A stretch of DNA of 21,340 nucleotides from positions 1 to 21,340 of the forward strand of contig PJAB01000743.1 in NCBI GenBank assembly GCA_002887195.1, read 5' to 3'. The DNA is from Chrysochromulina parva. Its lineage: Eukaryota; Haptophyta; Prymnesiales; Chrysochromulinaceae. The translations under genes were made by a program, and so were the position numbers. Each line of letters opens with the position of its first letter. The first letter of the stretch is position 1. Positions 1 to 8,870 of the stretch are shown here, in pieces. Under the pieces are notes generated by a model. It made no database searches. It was not told the DNA's origin and saw only the letters and a program-made list of their open reading frames with translations.

Positions 1-303
1 CGGACGCACGAAGGCACACGGACCGCACAGACGAACCTCACAACCATCGAAACCCACCAACAACACACAACCCGCACGTCAGCGCGACGACCGAAGCCGC
101 GGCCGACTCACAAGAGCCGGGTAGGTACCCGGTAAGAGTGAGAGTGAATGTGAAAGAGAGTGAGTCTGTGCGTCCTGATGACTTGCGGCAGTGTTGATCA
201 ATTCTGGAGAGTTCTTTTGGCCAAACTTTCGCGGATGGCGTCCTTGCCACGTCATGGAGAACCGCGGATCTCAAAGTGCCGTCGGGGTCCATAACACGCG
301 ACC
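1..303. other. Left-edge non-coding / upstream region of the 2OG oxygenase gene
   Basis: No convincing gene is seen. A GA/GT-rich stretch lies at about 131-170. The bases just before 304 give a good eukaryotic start context (CGACCATGG). No TATA box is obvious. This segment most likely contains the promoter and 5' UTR of the following gene, but that is inferred from position only. Confidence 0.4.
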
Positions 304-2346
304 ATGGTGCTCTTGATCCAACTTCTCGCAGTTGCCGCCCCGCATGTGCTCTTCTCCGTCCGGAGCGAGATTCTTGCAGCTGGCTCGCACGATGTAGCCG
401 CGCTTACCTCCGCCATCAGCAAGCTGAAGGCAGCAGAGCAGTCCTGTTCGGCGGATGCGGAAGGCACGGGCGACGCCGGAGCGCTTGCAGAGGTGCGAAG
501 TGGATACGAATCAATCTCAGAACTGCTCCAGTTCGAGCCTGGCGACCTCGCCAAGTACAAGAAGGCTAAGGAGAAGGCGCAGAAGAAATATAGTGCTGTG
601 CAGGCAGAAGTGAATGACGACGACGAGGAGCTCGTGAGCAAGGCCGAAAAGGCCGAGAAGGCAGCCAAGCTGTCGAAGGCGCAGGCGGCGGTTGCCGAGG
701 CCGAGAAGGCCGTAGCGAAGGCCGAAGCAGCTAGTGTCGCCCGCGAGCGGCGAACAATTCTGATGGGCGGCCTCGCAGAAAGCATTGCGCGCCGCATCGC
801 GCCTTCGCTCCCATCTCTGCTCGAGGAGCCGGACATGAAGAAGCTCGAGAAACCGCTGCGCGTGATGGCGGGTGCGACATTGCAAGTGCTAAGCATTGAC
901 CCGCTCGTGGTCACCCTCGACGACTGGCTCGGACCCACCGGGCTGCGTGCCCTGGACGGAGCGGCTGCAGCCCTGGAAGCGGCGCTGGACCCGCCAGAGG
1001 ACGTGCCGACCAACGCCGCCCGTGCCGACCGGTCCCGTCCCGACCCACCACAGGGCGCCGTGCGCTTGCCGATGAATGCCTCGGCTCTAGGTGAGCAGAG
1101 CAGCTACGCGCGTCCAATGCCGCAGTTGCCGATGCTCTGCCTGCCCATCGGCGGGGATGGTCAGCCGGACGAGGCGCTGCTCAGTGTGGTGGCCTCCGAG
1201 ATAGCCAAAGCAAAGGCCGCAAAGGCGAAAGGCATGGAGCACTGCGATGCGACTGCGGGCCTCCTCGACGAGCAGCCCGACACATGGGACCCCGCTCAGG
1301 ACGGTGCGTGGGCAGGCACGTACAACAAGCCCGCTGACCGCTTCGGCAACACTTCGTCGGGGTGTGGGCCGCTGACTCCGGCGCTTGACGCGGCGCTCGT
1401 GTCCTCCGATGCAGTCACCTTCACAGCGAGCGCGAGTGCTTACGTCGACATACTCGACGCGGCGGTGAGCGAGGTGCTCGGTTTCACGCTGGACGCGGAG
1501 CAGCTCGGTGCTGAGATCCTCGAAGGGCTGACCGAGCGCTTCGACCCGTCTGCCAAACAGCCGCTCGATTGGAACACGGATGAAGATGGGACGTGGGAGG
1601 CGCCGATGCTGCCGAAGTCGACCCCTCCGGAGCTGTGGGCAGCCGTCATCCGAAGAGGGGGCGACAATGCGAGCGGCCTCGCGGACGCGTATGCGTTCTC
1701 GTCGAGTCCGATCATCGTACGCTCGCGCGCAGGCAAAGGCGCCGAGGGCATGCACCACGATTGCGCATCCGTTGGCGCCTCGAGCGTTACAGCATTGCTG
1801 CACCTCTCGGACACCCTCGAGAACGGAGGTGAGACTACCTTGCCCGCGCTCGACCTCACGGTGCCCGCCGTGCGCGGCAGGCTCCTCCTCGTGGAGACGA
1901 TACTCCCTGATGGAGCGTGCGATCCTGCGACTGGCCGCGGCGCACGGCCGCTTCCGATGGGCGCACCCCACAAGCTCACACTTGTGAAAACCTTCTTTGC
2001 AGACCGCTCCTTCAGCCGCGAACGCGTGCAACACGAGGGTCCTCAGCGCGGGGTCCCCACCGTCGACTGCGCGGCGCGACAGGGCCGCCTCGGCTGTCGT
2101 CGGTTTGAGCACGTGCCAGCCACCAAGGGTGACACCGTGCTGCCCTTACGCCAGCTGAAGAAGCAGCGGTCGTGCCTGACTGCCAGCGCTGCCGGAGCGT
2201 GCATCGATGAGAACTATACTCCGCCGCCACCGCAGAAAAAATCCAAGAAGAATCGACCACTCTCCACGCCCCCCACCACGCCGCCACCGCCTGAGGTTCC
2301 TCGCATGCCGGGTGCACCACTAGCACCGCCTCCTGTGGCACGCTGA
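304..2346 (+). CDS. Secreted prolyl-4-hydroxylase-like 2OG-Fe(II) oxygenase with coiled coil, calreticulin-like motifs and Pro-rich tail
   Basis: The protein has 680 residues and its ATG has a strong start context. Residues 1-20 form a hydrophobic signal peptide, so an ER/secretory location is expected. Residues about 85-145 are a Lys/Glu/Ala-rich coiled coil. From about 196 a 'DPLVVTLDDWL' segment resembles the first strand of prolyl-4-hydroxylase domains. The catalytic core resumes at H484-H-D486 (the HxD iron motif), followed by a GGET-type turn and a 'PDGACDP' segment like that before the distal His of P4H enzymes. At the usual distal-His position the sequence has R545; an H556 followed by K557 and K562 lies further on. 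Two W-D...D-G-x-W motifs (W328-W336 and W423-W431) resemble calreticulin/calnexin P-domain repeats. The last ~45 residues are PPPP/TPP-rich. Known family role: oxidation of peptidyl proline in secreted proteins, using 2-oxoglutarate and Fe(II). Enzymatic activity is uncertain because of the distal-His question. Confidence 0.72.
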   Translation: MVLLIQLLAVAAPHVLFSVRSEILAAGSHDVAALTSAISKLKAAEQSCSADAEGTGDAGALAEVRSGYESISELLQFEPGDLAKYKKAKEKAQKKYSAVQAEVNDDDEELVSKAEKAEKAAKLSKAQAAVAEAEKAVAKAEAASVARERRTILMGGLAESIARRIAPSLPSLLEEPDMKKLEKPLRVMAGATLQVLSIDPLVVTLDDWLGPTGLRALDGAAAALEAALDPPEDVPTNAARADRSRPDPPQGAVRLPMNASALGEQSSYARPMPQLPMLCLPIGGDGQPDEALLSVVASEIAKAKAAKAKGMEHCDATAGLLDEQPDTWDPAQDGAWAGTYNKPADRFGNTSSGCGPLTPALDAALVSSDAVTFTASASAYVDILDAAVSEVLGFTLDAEQLGAEILEGLTERFDPSAKQPLDWNTDEDGTWEAPMLPKSTPPELWAAVIRRGGDNASGLADAYAFSSSPIIVRSRAGKGAEGMHHDCASVGASSVTALLHLSDTLENGGETTLPALDLTVPAVRGRLLLVETILPDGACDPATGRGARPLPMGAPHKLTLVKTFFADRSFSRERVQHEGPQRGVPTVDCAARQGRLGCRRFEHVPATKGDTVLPLRQLKKQRSCLTASAAGACIDENYTPPPPQKKSKKNRPLSTPPTTPPPPEVPRMPGAPLAPPPVAR

Positions 2347-2739
2347 GTTCACTCGTGCGGCAGCATCCTCACAGGGTCCCGGATCAGCCCCGGAAAAAGG
2401 CGACTGACCTCGCCAAATGCGCACAGCAAGAGGCATCGGCATCGGAATTGCGCGGTGCAACTCGGGACGTGATCTGGATGAAGATTGATTCGCCCCGGTA
2501 GGGACGGTAGGTAATCCCCGTGTGTCCAGTAGCGAGTATAGGTCGCCCGAACAATGCGAGTTGGCTGTTGAGTGCGTTGTATGCGTTGTGTGTCGACTGT
2601 CAGCGTCTCCGCGCGATCCGATCTGCCGCGATGGCGATCGGACCGCTTGACCGCTGAGTCGAGTCTCGCCGCCGGGTCCGGACTGTGAAGGTCTTTGATC
2701 ACGAAGTCCGTGGCAAAACCCGACGAAGCGTTTTGTGAG
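2347..2739. other. Intergenic spacer between the 2OG oxygenase and GT77 genes
   Basis: This is about 390 bases between two same-strand genes. It must carry the 3' UTR of the first and the promoter and 5' UTR of the second. No repeat, RNA gene or clear core-promoter motif was recognised. An open frame runs into the GT77 gene from 2695, but that extension has no ATG before 2740. Confidence 0.4.
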
Positions 2740-5016
2740 ATGCGCAGCAAATGCGCAGGTGCGACGCTAGTAGCGGTCGCACTGATATTGGCCACCACAG
2801 CACAGCTAATACTCCACAGCGAGCCAGGCGCACCGATTGCAGCACGACGTCACGCCACGACCGTGCCAGAGTGGTCGCCCCCTGAGCGTAGCACGAGCCC
2901 TGCCGCAGACGGAGTCAGCGAGAATGGCGGCAGTGCGCAGCGAGAGAGTCCGCCACTCGCGACGGAGTTGCACAGTCTTCCACGTTCTGCGACACCATCG
3001 GACGGCTGCAGCTCGGACAGGCTGAGCTTTGGTCCTCTCTCGCTCAACGCGCATGCAAAGCGATTGTGGAGCTCATGCGCGGACGGCGGCGTACGCGCCG
3101 TATTTCTCACTTTTGGCTCGCACTCGATGGCCGATTTCCTTCTCAATTGGGTGGCTCACGTGCGCAAGCTGGACCAGCGTCTCTACCTGGTCGGCGCGCT
3201 CGATGCCAAGATGGCTGCGCTGTGCGACGAGCAGGGCATTCCTGCTGCGACGATCGCTGACGACGTTCTGTTGAAATTGGGAGCAGACAGTTTGGGGTCG
3301 CGCGCGGCCACGACGTACTACCGGTATGCGCCCGGCACCTTCTTGCGTATGGGGCTCATCAAGCAAATTTTCATCCGCCAGATGCTCGTCACCGGACTCG
3401 ACGCGATGGTCTCCGACGTCGACGTTGCGTGGCTCCAGTCGCCATGGCCGCTCGTACGCTACGGTGACGCGACCAAGCCGACGGTGCGTCCGAGTTGTGG
3501 ACTGCTCGCCTTTGCAGACGTCGTCCTGTCCGTGGATCAAGTGCAGCAGTACATGGACAGTGACAAGCACCAGTGGCACGTTCATTCAGAACTCAACACG
3601 GGGGTGACCTTCTTTCGCAACTCACCCGGCGCGCTTGCCGTGCTGGATGAGTGGAAGGAGGCTATGGCGAAGGCCATTGCTGCTGGCAATCCCAACCACG
3701 ACCAGTATTGGCTCAATGAAGTGCTACGGCCCCGCACCTTCCACAATCTCAAGTTCGAAGCAGCGTCGCGCTCCGCTTGGCTGCCTGATGCGGCAGCCAA
3801 CATCCTTGCGACGTCAACCAGCAAGGGAGGCAGAGCGCCAGTGGGCATGCCAACGAGAGCGGATGCCTTCGACTCTTCCGACCCCAACCTCCGTGCACTC
3901 TTCCTGTTCCAGCGCCGGTTCGGGAGCACGAATGCGAGCGTGACGATCGGCACCTTCCCGATCGCCGAGGTGTCGAATGGTCACACCTTCTTCGTGCAAA
4001 AGCTGCACAACATCGTCGGCGTGCCACCGGTGTGCGTGCACACCACGTACCAGTATGGCGACGGAACCACATACGCCTACGGCAAGCGCGAGCGCCTTCG
4101 CGACGAGCACCTGTGGTTGCTCGATACGCCCCAGAAGCACTGGCACGGGCGCTTCCTGCGGCTGACCTCGATGCCCGCGAAACTGTTGACACCGATGCGC
4201 TCAGAGCTGCTGCAATCCGAAGCAATTGACCCGCATCACTGCGTGCGCTCGCACCTCAAGCTGATGATGCTGCAGCGCCAGTGGCTGATGGACGCTTTCG
4301 TGCTCGCCAAGGCCCTTGAGCGCACGCTCGTGTTCCCGCCCTTGTGGTGCATGCTCGACCGCTTTTGGACCATCCTCAATCACTGCTTAATTGGCTCTCA
4401 GGTGGAGATGCCGCAGCCCTTTGTGTGCCCAATCGACCATGCTTTCGAGCTGCAGAGCATGGTTGGCGAGCTTGAGTGGCGCGAACACTCCTTCTTCACC
4501 AACCCCCGGGCGCCGCCAGAGCTGCTCGCCTCCGCTGTCACCTTGCACGTGTCCTCGCCTGTCGCTGGGGAGGCGGCGAGTCGGTCGGCGAGTCAGCTCA
4601 CGATTGCCAGCGGCTCGACGTTTGAGCAGGCGGTGAAGACTATACGAGGTAGCCAGTCTGCCCAGGCTGCGCCAGTCCTGAGCATCGACGCCGCTGATCT
4701 CGGCCGCCTGTGCCGCTGCCTTGGTGGGCTGCCAGAGGTGCACGAGCTTGCCAGCAGATTGCCCCACCTCCTAGCGTTCAGCTATGACCACTGCGACACG
4801 ACCGACAACCCATATTTTGTCGAGTGCAAGAAGCACGGACGCGAGGGCTGCCGCAAGCATAAGACGTACCTCATGAATGTATCGCGAGGTGTGCAGAGGC
4901 CACCGCCCTTGCCTACATCCTGCGAAGGGGATGGTCAGGCTCAGCGCTCGTGCCTCGCGTACCACATACCGAAGGAACACATCTCAGTGGGCGTTGTAGG
5001 GGCTACCTCGGTCTAG
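2740..5016 (+). CDS. XEG113-like GT77 glycosyltransferase, probable hydroxyproline O-arabinosyltransferase (type II Golgi membrane protein)
   Basis: The ATG at 2740 gives 758 residues and places a signal anchor at residues about 6-25, right at the N terminus, as expected for a type II Golgi enzyme. The region from about 125 to 350 is a nucleotide-diphospho-sugar transferase domain. It contains 'MADFLLNWVAHVR', an 'FLRMGLIKQ' helix, the D226-V-D228 metal/nucleotide-sugar motif in 'VSDVDVAWLQSPWP', and 'HSELNTGVTFFRN'. From about 500 onward there is a second conserved region ('RTLVFPPLWCMLDR', 'PFVCPIDHAFEL', 'REHSFFTNPRAPPE') that I recognise from plant XEG113 proteins rather than from the shorter RRA/RGXT members. 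In plants XEG113 extends arabinose chains on hydroxyproline of extensins. Donor and acceptor here are inferred from the family. It sits directly after a P4H-like gene on the same strand. No lesion was seen. Confidence 0.82.
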   Translation: MRSKCAGATLVAVALILATTAQLILHSEPGAPIAARRHATTVPEWSPPERSTSPAADGVSENGGSAQRESPPLATELHSLPRSATPSDGCSSDRLSFGPLSLNAHAKRLWSSCADGGVRAVFLTFGSHSMADFLLNWVAHVRKLDQRLYLVGALDAKMAALCDEQGIPAATIADDVLLKLGADSLGSRAATTYYRYAPGTFLRMGLIKQIFIRQMLVTGLDAMVSDVDVAWLQSPWPLVRYGDATKPTVRPSCGLLAFADVVLSVDQVQQYMDSDKHQWHVHSELNTGVTFFRNSPGALAVLDEWKEAMAKAIAAGNPNHDQYWLNEVLRPRTFHNLKFEAASRSAWLPDAAANILATSTSKGGRAPVGMPTRADAFDSSDPNLRALFLFQRRFGSTNASVTIGTFPIAEVSNGHTFFVQKLHNIVGVPPVCVHTTYQYGDGTTYAYGKRERLRDEHLWLLDTPQKHWHGRFLRLTSMPAKLLTPMRSELLQSEAIDPHHCVRSHLKLMMLQRQWLMDAFVLAKALERTLVFPPLWCMLDRFWTILNHCLIGSQVEMPQPFVCPIDHAFELQSMVGELEWREHSFFTNPRAPPELLASAVTLHVSSPVAGEAASRSASQLTIASGSTFEQAVKTIRGSQSAQAAPVLSIDAADLGRLCRCLGGLPEVHELASRLPHLLAFSYDHCDTTDNPYFVECKKHGREGCRKHKTYLMNVSRGVQRPPPLPTSCEGDGQAQRSCLAYHIPKEHISVGVVGATSV

Positions 5017-5867
5017 GAGTTGTCTGTGGCTACGTACAGTCCGAGAGCAGCGGCGGCTACCCCTTGGCGGGGATCCCGGCCGAGGCGGTTCGACGCGCCC
5101 CCGATTTATGCAACTTTGCAAGGGCGAACGTGAGTCGTGACGTTTTTAAAACGGCAGGTCCGCGGTCGTATCGATCCCGGGAGTGACTGCGTCACACAGT
5201 CAAGCCGAGCTGAGAGACCGGACTAAAATCGTGTACGAGCGAGTCCCCGGCGCCCGAGCGCGTTCAACACAGCGCGTGGGCGGTTTCCGGGTTTGGGTTT
5301 CGGGCGTTCGAGCCATCGAGGTTTCTGGTTTGGCCGGTTTGCAAGCTACTTGCACAATCCGTCGTCCGCCCCAGCCCCAACGAGGCACATGGCGCCCTTC
5401 ACCGTCCACGAGGACCCGACGTGGCGCATGAGACATTGGCATCGACGTACTGATATCATGATTGATGTGGTGCGGCCGGTGAAGCTTACGACCATCGTAG
5501 CTCGTAGGTCGAATCGTACAAATAAAAGCAGCGAAGTTGGTCGGGAGCCTCGTGCCATGATCTCGTGTGAGTCAGATCCGTGAGCACAACCATTCATAAG
5601 GTGAATTACTATGTACACCGGCCCGGTGACTTTGTAAATTGGCTGTGATGTGGGGGGTTCACCGCCCATGTCGGCGGGCGCGCTCCCTCCCGAGTTCATA
5701 TTTGGGTCTCGCCGATCCTCTCTTATAGGCTGTTTCTCAGCTCTCTGCCTGCATGTGTCTCAGTTGAGGCCTGGCCTGTATTGTATTGTTTTGTCTTCAC
5801 GGCTGTGCTGCTTTCGTGTTGTGTGTATTAACATGAACCACATCGCACATGCGTGTGAAGCGGAGCG
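5017..5867. other. 850-bp intergenic region, no gene recognised
   Basis: Several short open frames exist but none shows a domain, signal or plausible composition. Noted elements are a short inverted repeat around 5141-5153 (CGTTTT, T, AAAACG), a GGGTTTGGGTTTCGGG stretch near 5288-5303, and an AATAAA hexamer at about 5521. The last could be a polyadenylation signal, but it is ~500 bases past the GT77 stop. The final part probably carries the promoter of the S41 protease gene; it is locally T-rich (5720-5835). Confidence 0.4.
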
Positions 5868-7130
5868 ATGCTGTTCGTCGTCTTAGCCGCCGCATGTACG
5901 GTCTCTACGACGCACGAGAGGCTCGGCGAGCTATTTGACACACTGCGCCGCACCCACGGTGGCCCAGCGTATATTCCAATACGAAGCCTTCAAGACCTGC
6001 AGCAAGATGCTGAGAAGCGGCTACGTGAGGACGACAGCGAGGAAGCCTTTCTTGACGTTTGCTCATGGGCGATGCGGCAGCTGCTCGATCCGCTAGCGAC
6101 CCACCTGCGGCCGTCACAGGCCGTTGCAGCACGTGAGCGTTTCCATGGGCGCGTGTCTCTCGGCCTCAAGCTGGAGATGCGATTTGCTCGGCAGCCGGCG
6201 TCGGGTCGACCGTGGCATGGCTGGCGACGAGTCTCCGTGGTGCGCTCAGTGGAAGAGGGCTCGGCGGCAGCACACGCCGGCCTACAGGCTGACGACGAGG
6301 TGCTCGAGGTGTGCGGGCTGCCGCTCGCTGGTGCCTCTCGGGAAGAGGCACTCGAGATCGTTGACATGGGCCCCGAGGGCGAGGAGGTGCTTATCACATT
6401 GCGCAAGCGCGCCGCGATCCGTACGGTGAAGCTGAGGCGCACTATGGTGCCGCTCAGTACAGTGTCGTGTCGTCCCCTCAACTGCGGTGCGATGCGCTGC
6501 AATATCGTCACCATCTCCAGCTTTGGATCAACCACTGCGGCGGAGCTGCGGGCGCACCTGCGCAAGTTGCGCAGCACGTCAAAGGACGAGATGCTCGTGT
6601 TTGACCTGCGTGGTAACGAGGGCGGCCTGCTTCCGGAGGCGATAAGCGCGTGCCGCATGTTACTGCCTCGAGGTGCGCACATCCTCTCGCTTTGTAAGGC
6701 GGCGCCACCTCGGGTGGTCAAGAGCTTTCATCGACGCTGGTTCCACCGTTCGGAGCTGCCGGGTGTGAATGCGAGGCGAAACCGCCCACCATATGTGGTG
6801 CTGGTGGACCGCGCATCGGCGTCGAGCGCTGAGGTCTTTGCTGGTGCCCTCGCGCAGTCGGGCGGCGCGCTCGTCGTGGGCCAGTGCACCTACGGCAAGG
6901 GCTCGTCGCAGGCGGTCGTCTATCAAAGCGACGGCCACGCCGTGTCATTCACCGCGTATACGCTTGCCGTTGGTCGGCGCCGAGGCCGACAGATGCTCGA
7001 TCTTTCCAAGGGCGTGGAGCCTCAGGTGCGCTGGCGCTGGCGAACTGCGCGCTCAAACGTTCTTCCCGTCGCGAATGCAGAGTTGGAGCGAGCTTTGGTC
7101 ACGGCCTGCATGGCTTACACAGCGGCGTGA
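5868..7130 (+). CDS. S41 family C-terminal processing peptidase (CtpA/tail-specific protease-like) with PDZ domain
   Basis: The protein has 420 residues and starts at the first in-frame ATG. Residues 1-15 are hydrophobic and could be a short signal peptide. A PDZ domain spans about 115-190 ('EGSAAAHAGLQADDEVLEV'). The S41 core follows, with the D246-L-R-G-N-E-G-G253 motif and 'ASASSAEVFAGAL', where S319 is the expected nucleophile. K344 in 'TYGKGSSQ' lies 25 residues later, the same Ser-Lys spacing as in known Ctp proteases. The catalytic dyad therefore looks intact. Known roles include C-terminal trimming of proteins, such as the D1 subunit of photosystem II in the thylakoid lumen. The short leader does not prove plastid import, so the compartment is open. 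The next gene starts 60 nt after this stop. Length is normal for eukaryotic CtpA proteins. Confidence 0.87.
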   Translation: MLFVVLAAACTVSTTHERLGELFDTLRRTHGGPAYIPIRSLQDLQQDAEKRLREDDSEEAFLDVCSWAMRQLLDPLATHLRPSQAVAARERFHGRVSLGLKLEMRFARQPASGRPWHGWRRVSVVRSVEEGSAAAHAGLQADDEVLEVCGLPLAGASREEALEIVDMGPEGEEVLITLRKRAAIRTVKLRRTMVPLSTVSCRPLNCGAMRCNIVTISSFGSTTAAELRAHLRKLRSTSKDEMLVFDLRGNEGGLLPEAISACRMLLPRGAHILSLCKAAPPRVVKSFHRRWFHRSELPGVNARRNRPPYVVLVDRASASSAEVFAGALAQSGGALVVGQCTYGKGSSQAVVYQSDGHAVSFTAYTLAVGRRRGRQMLDLSKGVEPQVRWRWRTARSNVLPVANAELERALVTACMAYTAA

Positions 7131-7190
7131 GACAAACGCCTAATTCACATTCACACTTTCTTCTGAGCGCGTCTAGAGTTGATCTTGACG
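7131..7190 (+). promoter_or_regulatory. Very short S41-to-GHITM spacer with polypyrimidine-rich segment
   Basis: Only 60 bases separate two same-strand genes. The spacer contains a pyrimidine-rich run (about 7144-7164, 'TTCACACTTTCTTCTGAG') followed by a TAG at about 7174-7176, resembling a splice-acceptor region. The following ATG at 7191 has A at -3. Both genes are in the same frame, but two TGA codons (7128 and 7164) rule out a simple fusion. Confidence 0.35.
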
Positions 7191-8228
7191 ATGTTCGCGC
7201 GTTTGTCGATCGCCGCCATTCGCCGGCCGCTGTTCACGATCGCTCCTAGCATTGCAGCACCCTCACGATCGCTCCACCAGATTAAGTGCGCGACCTTCCA
7301 AAAGGCACCGTCCAATGTCAAGGGCGCCACCCTGCCTTGCACCACAGACATGGTCATGCGCAGCACACCTCGACGTGGGCTTGCGTATGGCAAGGAGTCG
7401 CGCTTTGGGAAGAAGCGGACGCAGGTACTTGAGGAGGAGGTGCCACCGCAGAAGAGTGACTGGCTCTCCCAGCAACAGTCCGCACCGCCTGCAGGTGCAC
7501 CGGGTGCGACGTTCCCTTCGTACGGCTCGCGGCGTGACGAGCAGCGACAGGGAACACAGTTCGATGCGTTGTCCACTGGCGTTGTCGAACACATGCGCAA
7601 GGTCTACGCGACGCTCGCCGCGGGCATTGGTATCGCAGCCGGCGGCTCACTCTTTGCGATGGCCACGCCACTCGCCACGATGCATCCGATCATCCCTGGT
7701 CTCGCAGCATTGGTGCCGCTCGTGGGACTCATGTACACGAGCAAGCACACGCACTCGTTTGCGCTCCGTGCGGGACTGTACGCAGCGTTCACCGGCCTGT
7801 CGGGCGTTGCGCTCGCGCCGCTGCTACTGCTGGCACTCAAGGTGAGCCCAGCGATCGTGCCGCAGGCGCTCATCATCACGACGGCCCTCTTCGGCTCGAT
7901 GACTGCGCTCTCGCTCCTGGCACCGCGTGGAGCGATGCTGCGCTGGGGCGTGCCGCTGGGTGGTGGGGTGCTCGTGCTGATGGGCGCGGGCATCGCCTCG
8001 ATGTTCGTCCCGGTCACATCGGCGTGGTATCCGCTGCTGCACGGCGTGCACATGTACGGTGGACTAACGCTCTTCACTCTGTACGTCGCTTACGATACGC
8101 AAAAGATGATCGACGAGTACGAGATGGGTGAAGACGACCACCTCAAGCACGCGGTGGACCTGTTCATCGACTTCAAGCAAATCTTCACGCGCATTCTCAT
8201 CCTGCTCATGGGGCGGAGCAACGACTAG
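7191..8228 (+). CDS. Mitochondrial Bax inhibitor-1 family protein, GHITM/TMBIM5-like
   Basis: The ATG at 7191 gives 345 residues. The N terminus (MFARLSIAAIRRPLF...) is basic and amphipathic, as expected for a mitochondrial presequence, and is followed by a Pro/Ser/Gln-rich linker to about residue 120. From about 128 onward there are roughly seven hydrophobic helices. The region 'GVHMYGGLTLFTLYVAYDTQKMIDEYEM' contains Y301-D302-T303-Q304, the conserved acidic motif of the BI-1 fold. The MYGG/YDTQK combination and the C-terminal 'YxDFxxIFxRxL' pattern match GHITM rather than ER-resident BI-1. Human GHITM is an inner-membrane protein linked to cristae structure and cation/proton exchange. An equivalent role here is inferred. 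No lesion was seen. Confidence 0.88.
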   Translation: MFARLSIAAIRRPLFTIAPSIAAPSRSLHQIKCATFQKAPSNVKGATLPCTTDMVMRSTPRRGLAYGKESRFGKKRTQVLEEEVPPQKSDWLSQQQSAPPAGAPGATFPSYGSRRDEQRQGTQFDALSTGVVEHMRKVYATLAAGIGIAAGGSLFAMATPLATMHPIIPGLAALVPLVGLMYTSKHTHSFALRAGLYAAFTGLSGVALAPLLLLALKVSPAIVPQALIITTALFGSMTALSLLAPRGAMLRWGVPLGGGVLVLMGAGIASMFVPVTSAWYPLLHGVHMYGGLTLFTLYVAYDTQKMIDEYEMGEDDHLKHAVDLFIDFKQIFTRILILLMGRSND

Positions 8229-8870
8229 GTCGGCTCTGCTGACGAGTGCTTCCTCGGACTGCTCTGCAGTGCTGTAGTCGGACCCGGTGCGATCCATGGT
8301 CTAACATGCCCGGGTGACCACGCTCCACTACCCACGCAGTGCGGTCGTGCCATGGCGCGCGCATGCGATGCCGATGGCCATGTGTGCTGAGCGTGCAGGC
8401 TGCTTTCAAGGCTGCTTCTGCGGTCCGTCGAGCTCCAAACACGGGCGGGGGCATCCGCGACGTCGCGCTCGCGCCGGGCACGCCGGGCAGTGGTTGTGTG
8501 GTTCAGTGGTTAAAGCCTGGGTAGTGTGGCAAGTTACATAGGCAAAGCAAGTGGGACGGGTTACTTCGCGGTTTGTATCAGAGAAACAAACTTCTTATAG
8601 CGCTTGCGGCACCATCCCCGGCCGGGGCGCGCGCCATGTGTCTGCCCAGGCCTCCACAAAATCATCGGACTGCCGAGTTCTCGCGTCTCGCATGATCGCC
8701 GCTGTTGAGCGGAGCGTTGGCACACCCTCATTGCCGAGCACGGGAGCAACGCCATGCACAATCACAGCATTGATGGCAGCCCTGGACCGAGCTAGGACCG
8801 AGCGACCACCCTCTCCGGCCTCGAGGTCTGCTGCCGCGCGAGGTGGCCACGAACATGCCCCACAGGCCCC
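8229..8870. other. 640-bp intergenic region, no gene recognised
   Basis: This region carries the 3' ends of GHITM (plus strand) and of the proline-rich gene (minus strand). No domain-bearing frame was seen. A perfect 12-bp palindrome CCCCGGCCGGGG lies at 8616-8627. Around 8497-8517 a tRNA A-box-like stretch occurs, but no cloverleaf can be completed. Confidence 0.4.

Noticed and set aside
1087..2112. 341-residue minus-strand frame inside the 2OG oxygenase gene
   Set aside because: Antisense shadow; Arg/His-rich, no domain, while the plus strand carries a signal peptide and HxD motif.
5080..5110. GGTTCGA B-box-like sequence
   Set aside because: The T-stem does not pair and no A-box lies at the right distance.
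5288..5303. GGGTTTGGGTTTCGGG, telomere-like words
   Set aside because: Only two imperfect units, internal, and not extended into an array.
7128..7193. Single fused S41-GHITM protein
   Set aside because: Although both are in one frame, two TGA codons separate them, and GHITM has its own ATG followed by a mitochondrial presequence.
8490..8565. tRNA-like A-box (TGGTTCAGTGGTTAAAGC)
   Set aside because: The D-stem has a mismatch, no anticodon stem or B-box (GGTTCRA) follows, and no acceptor pairing could be made.
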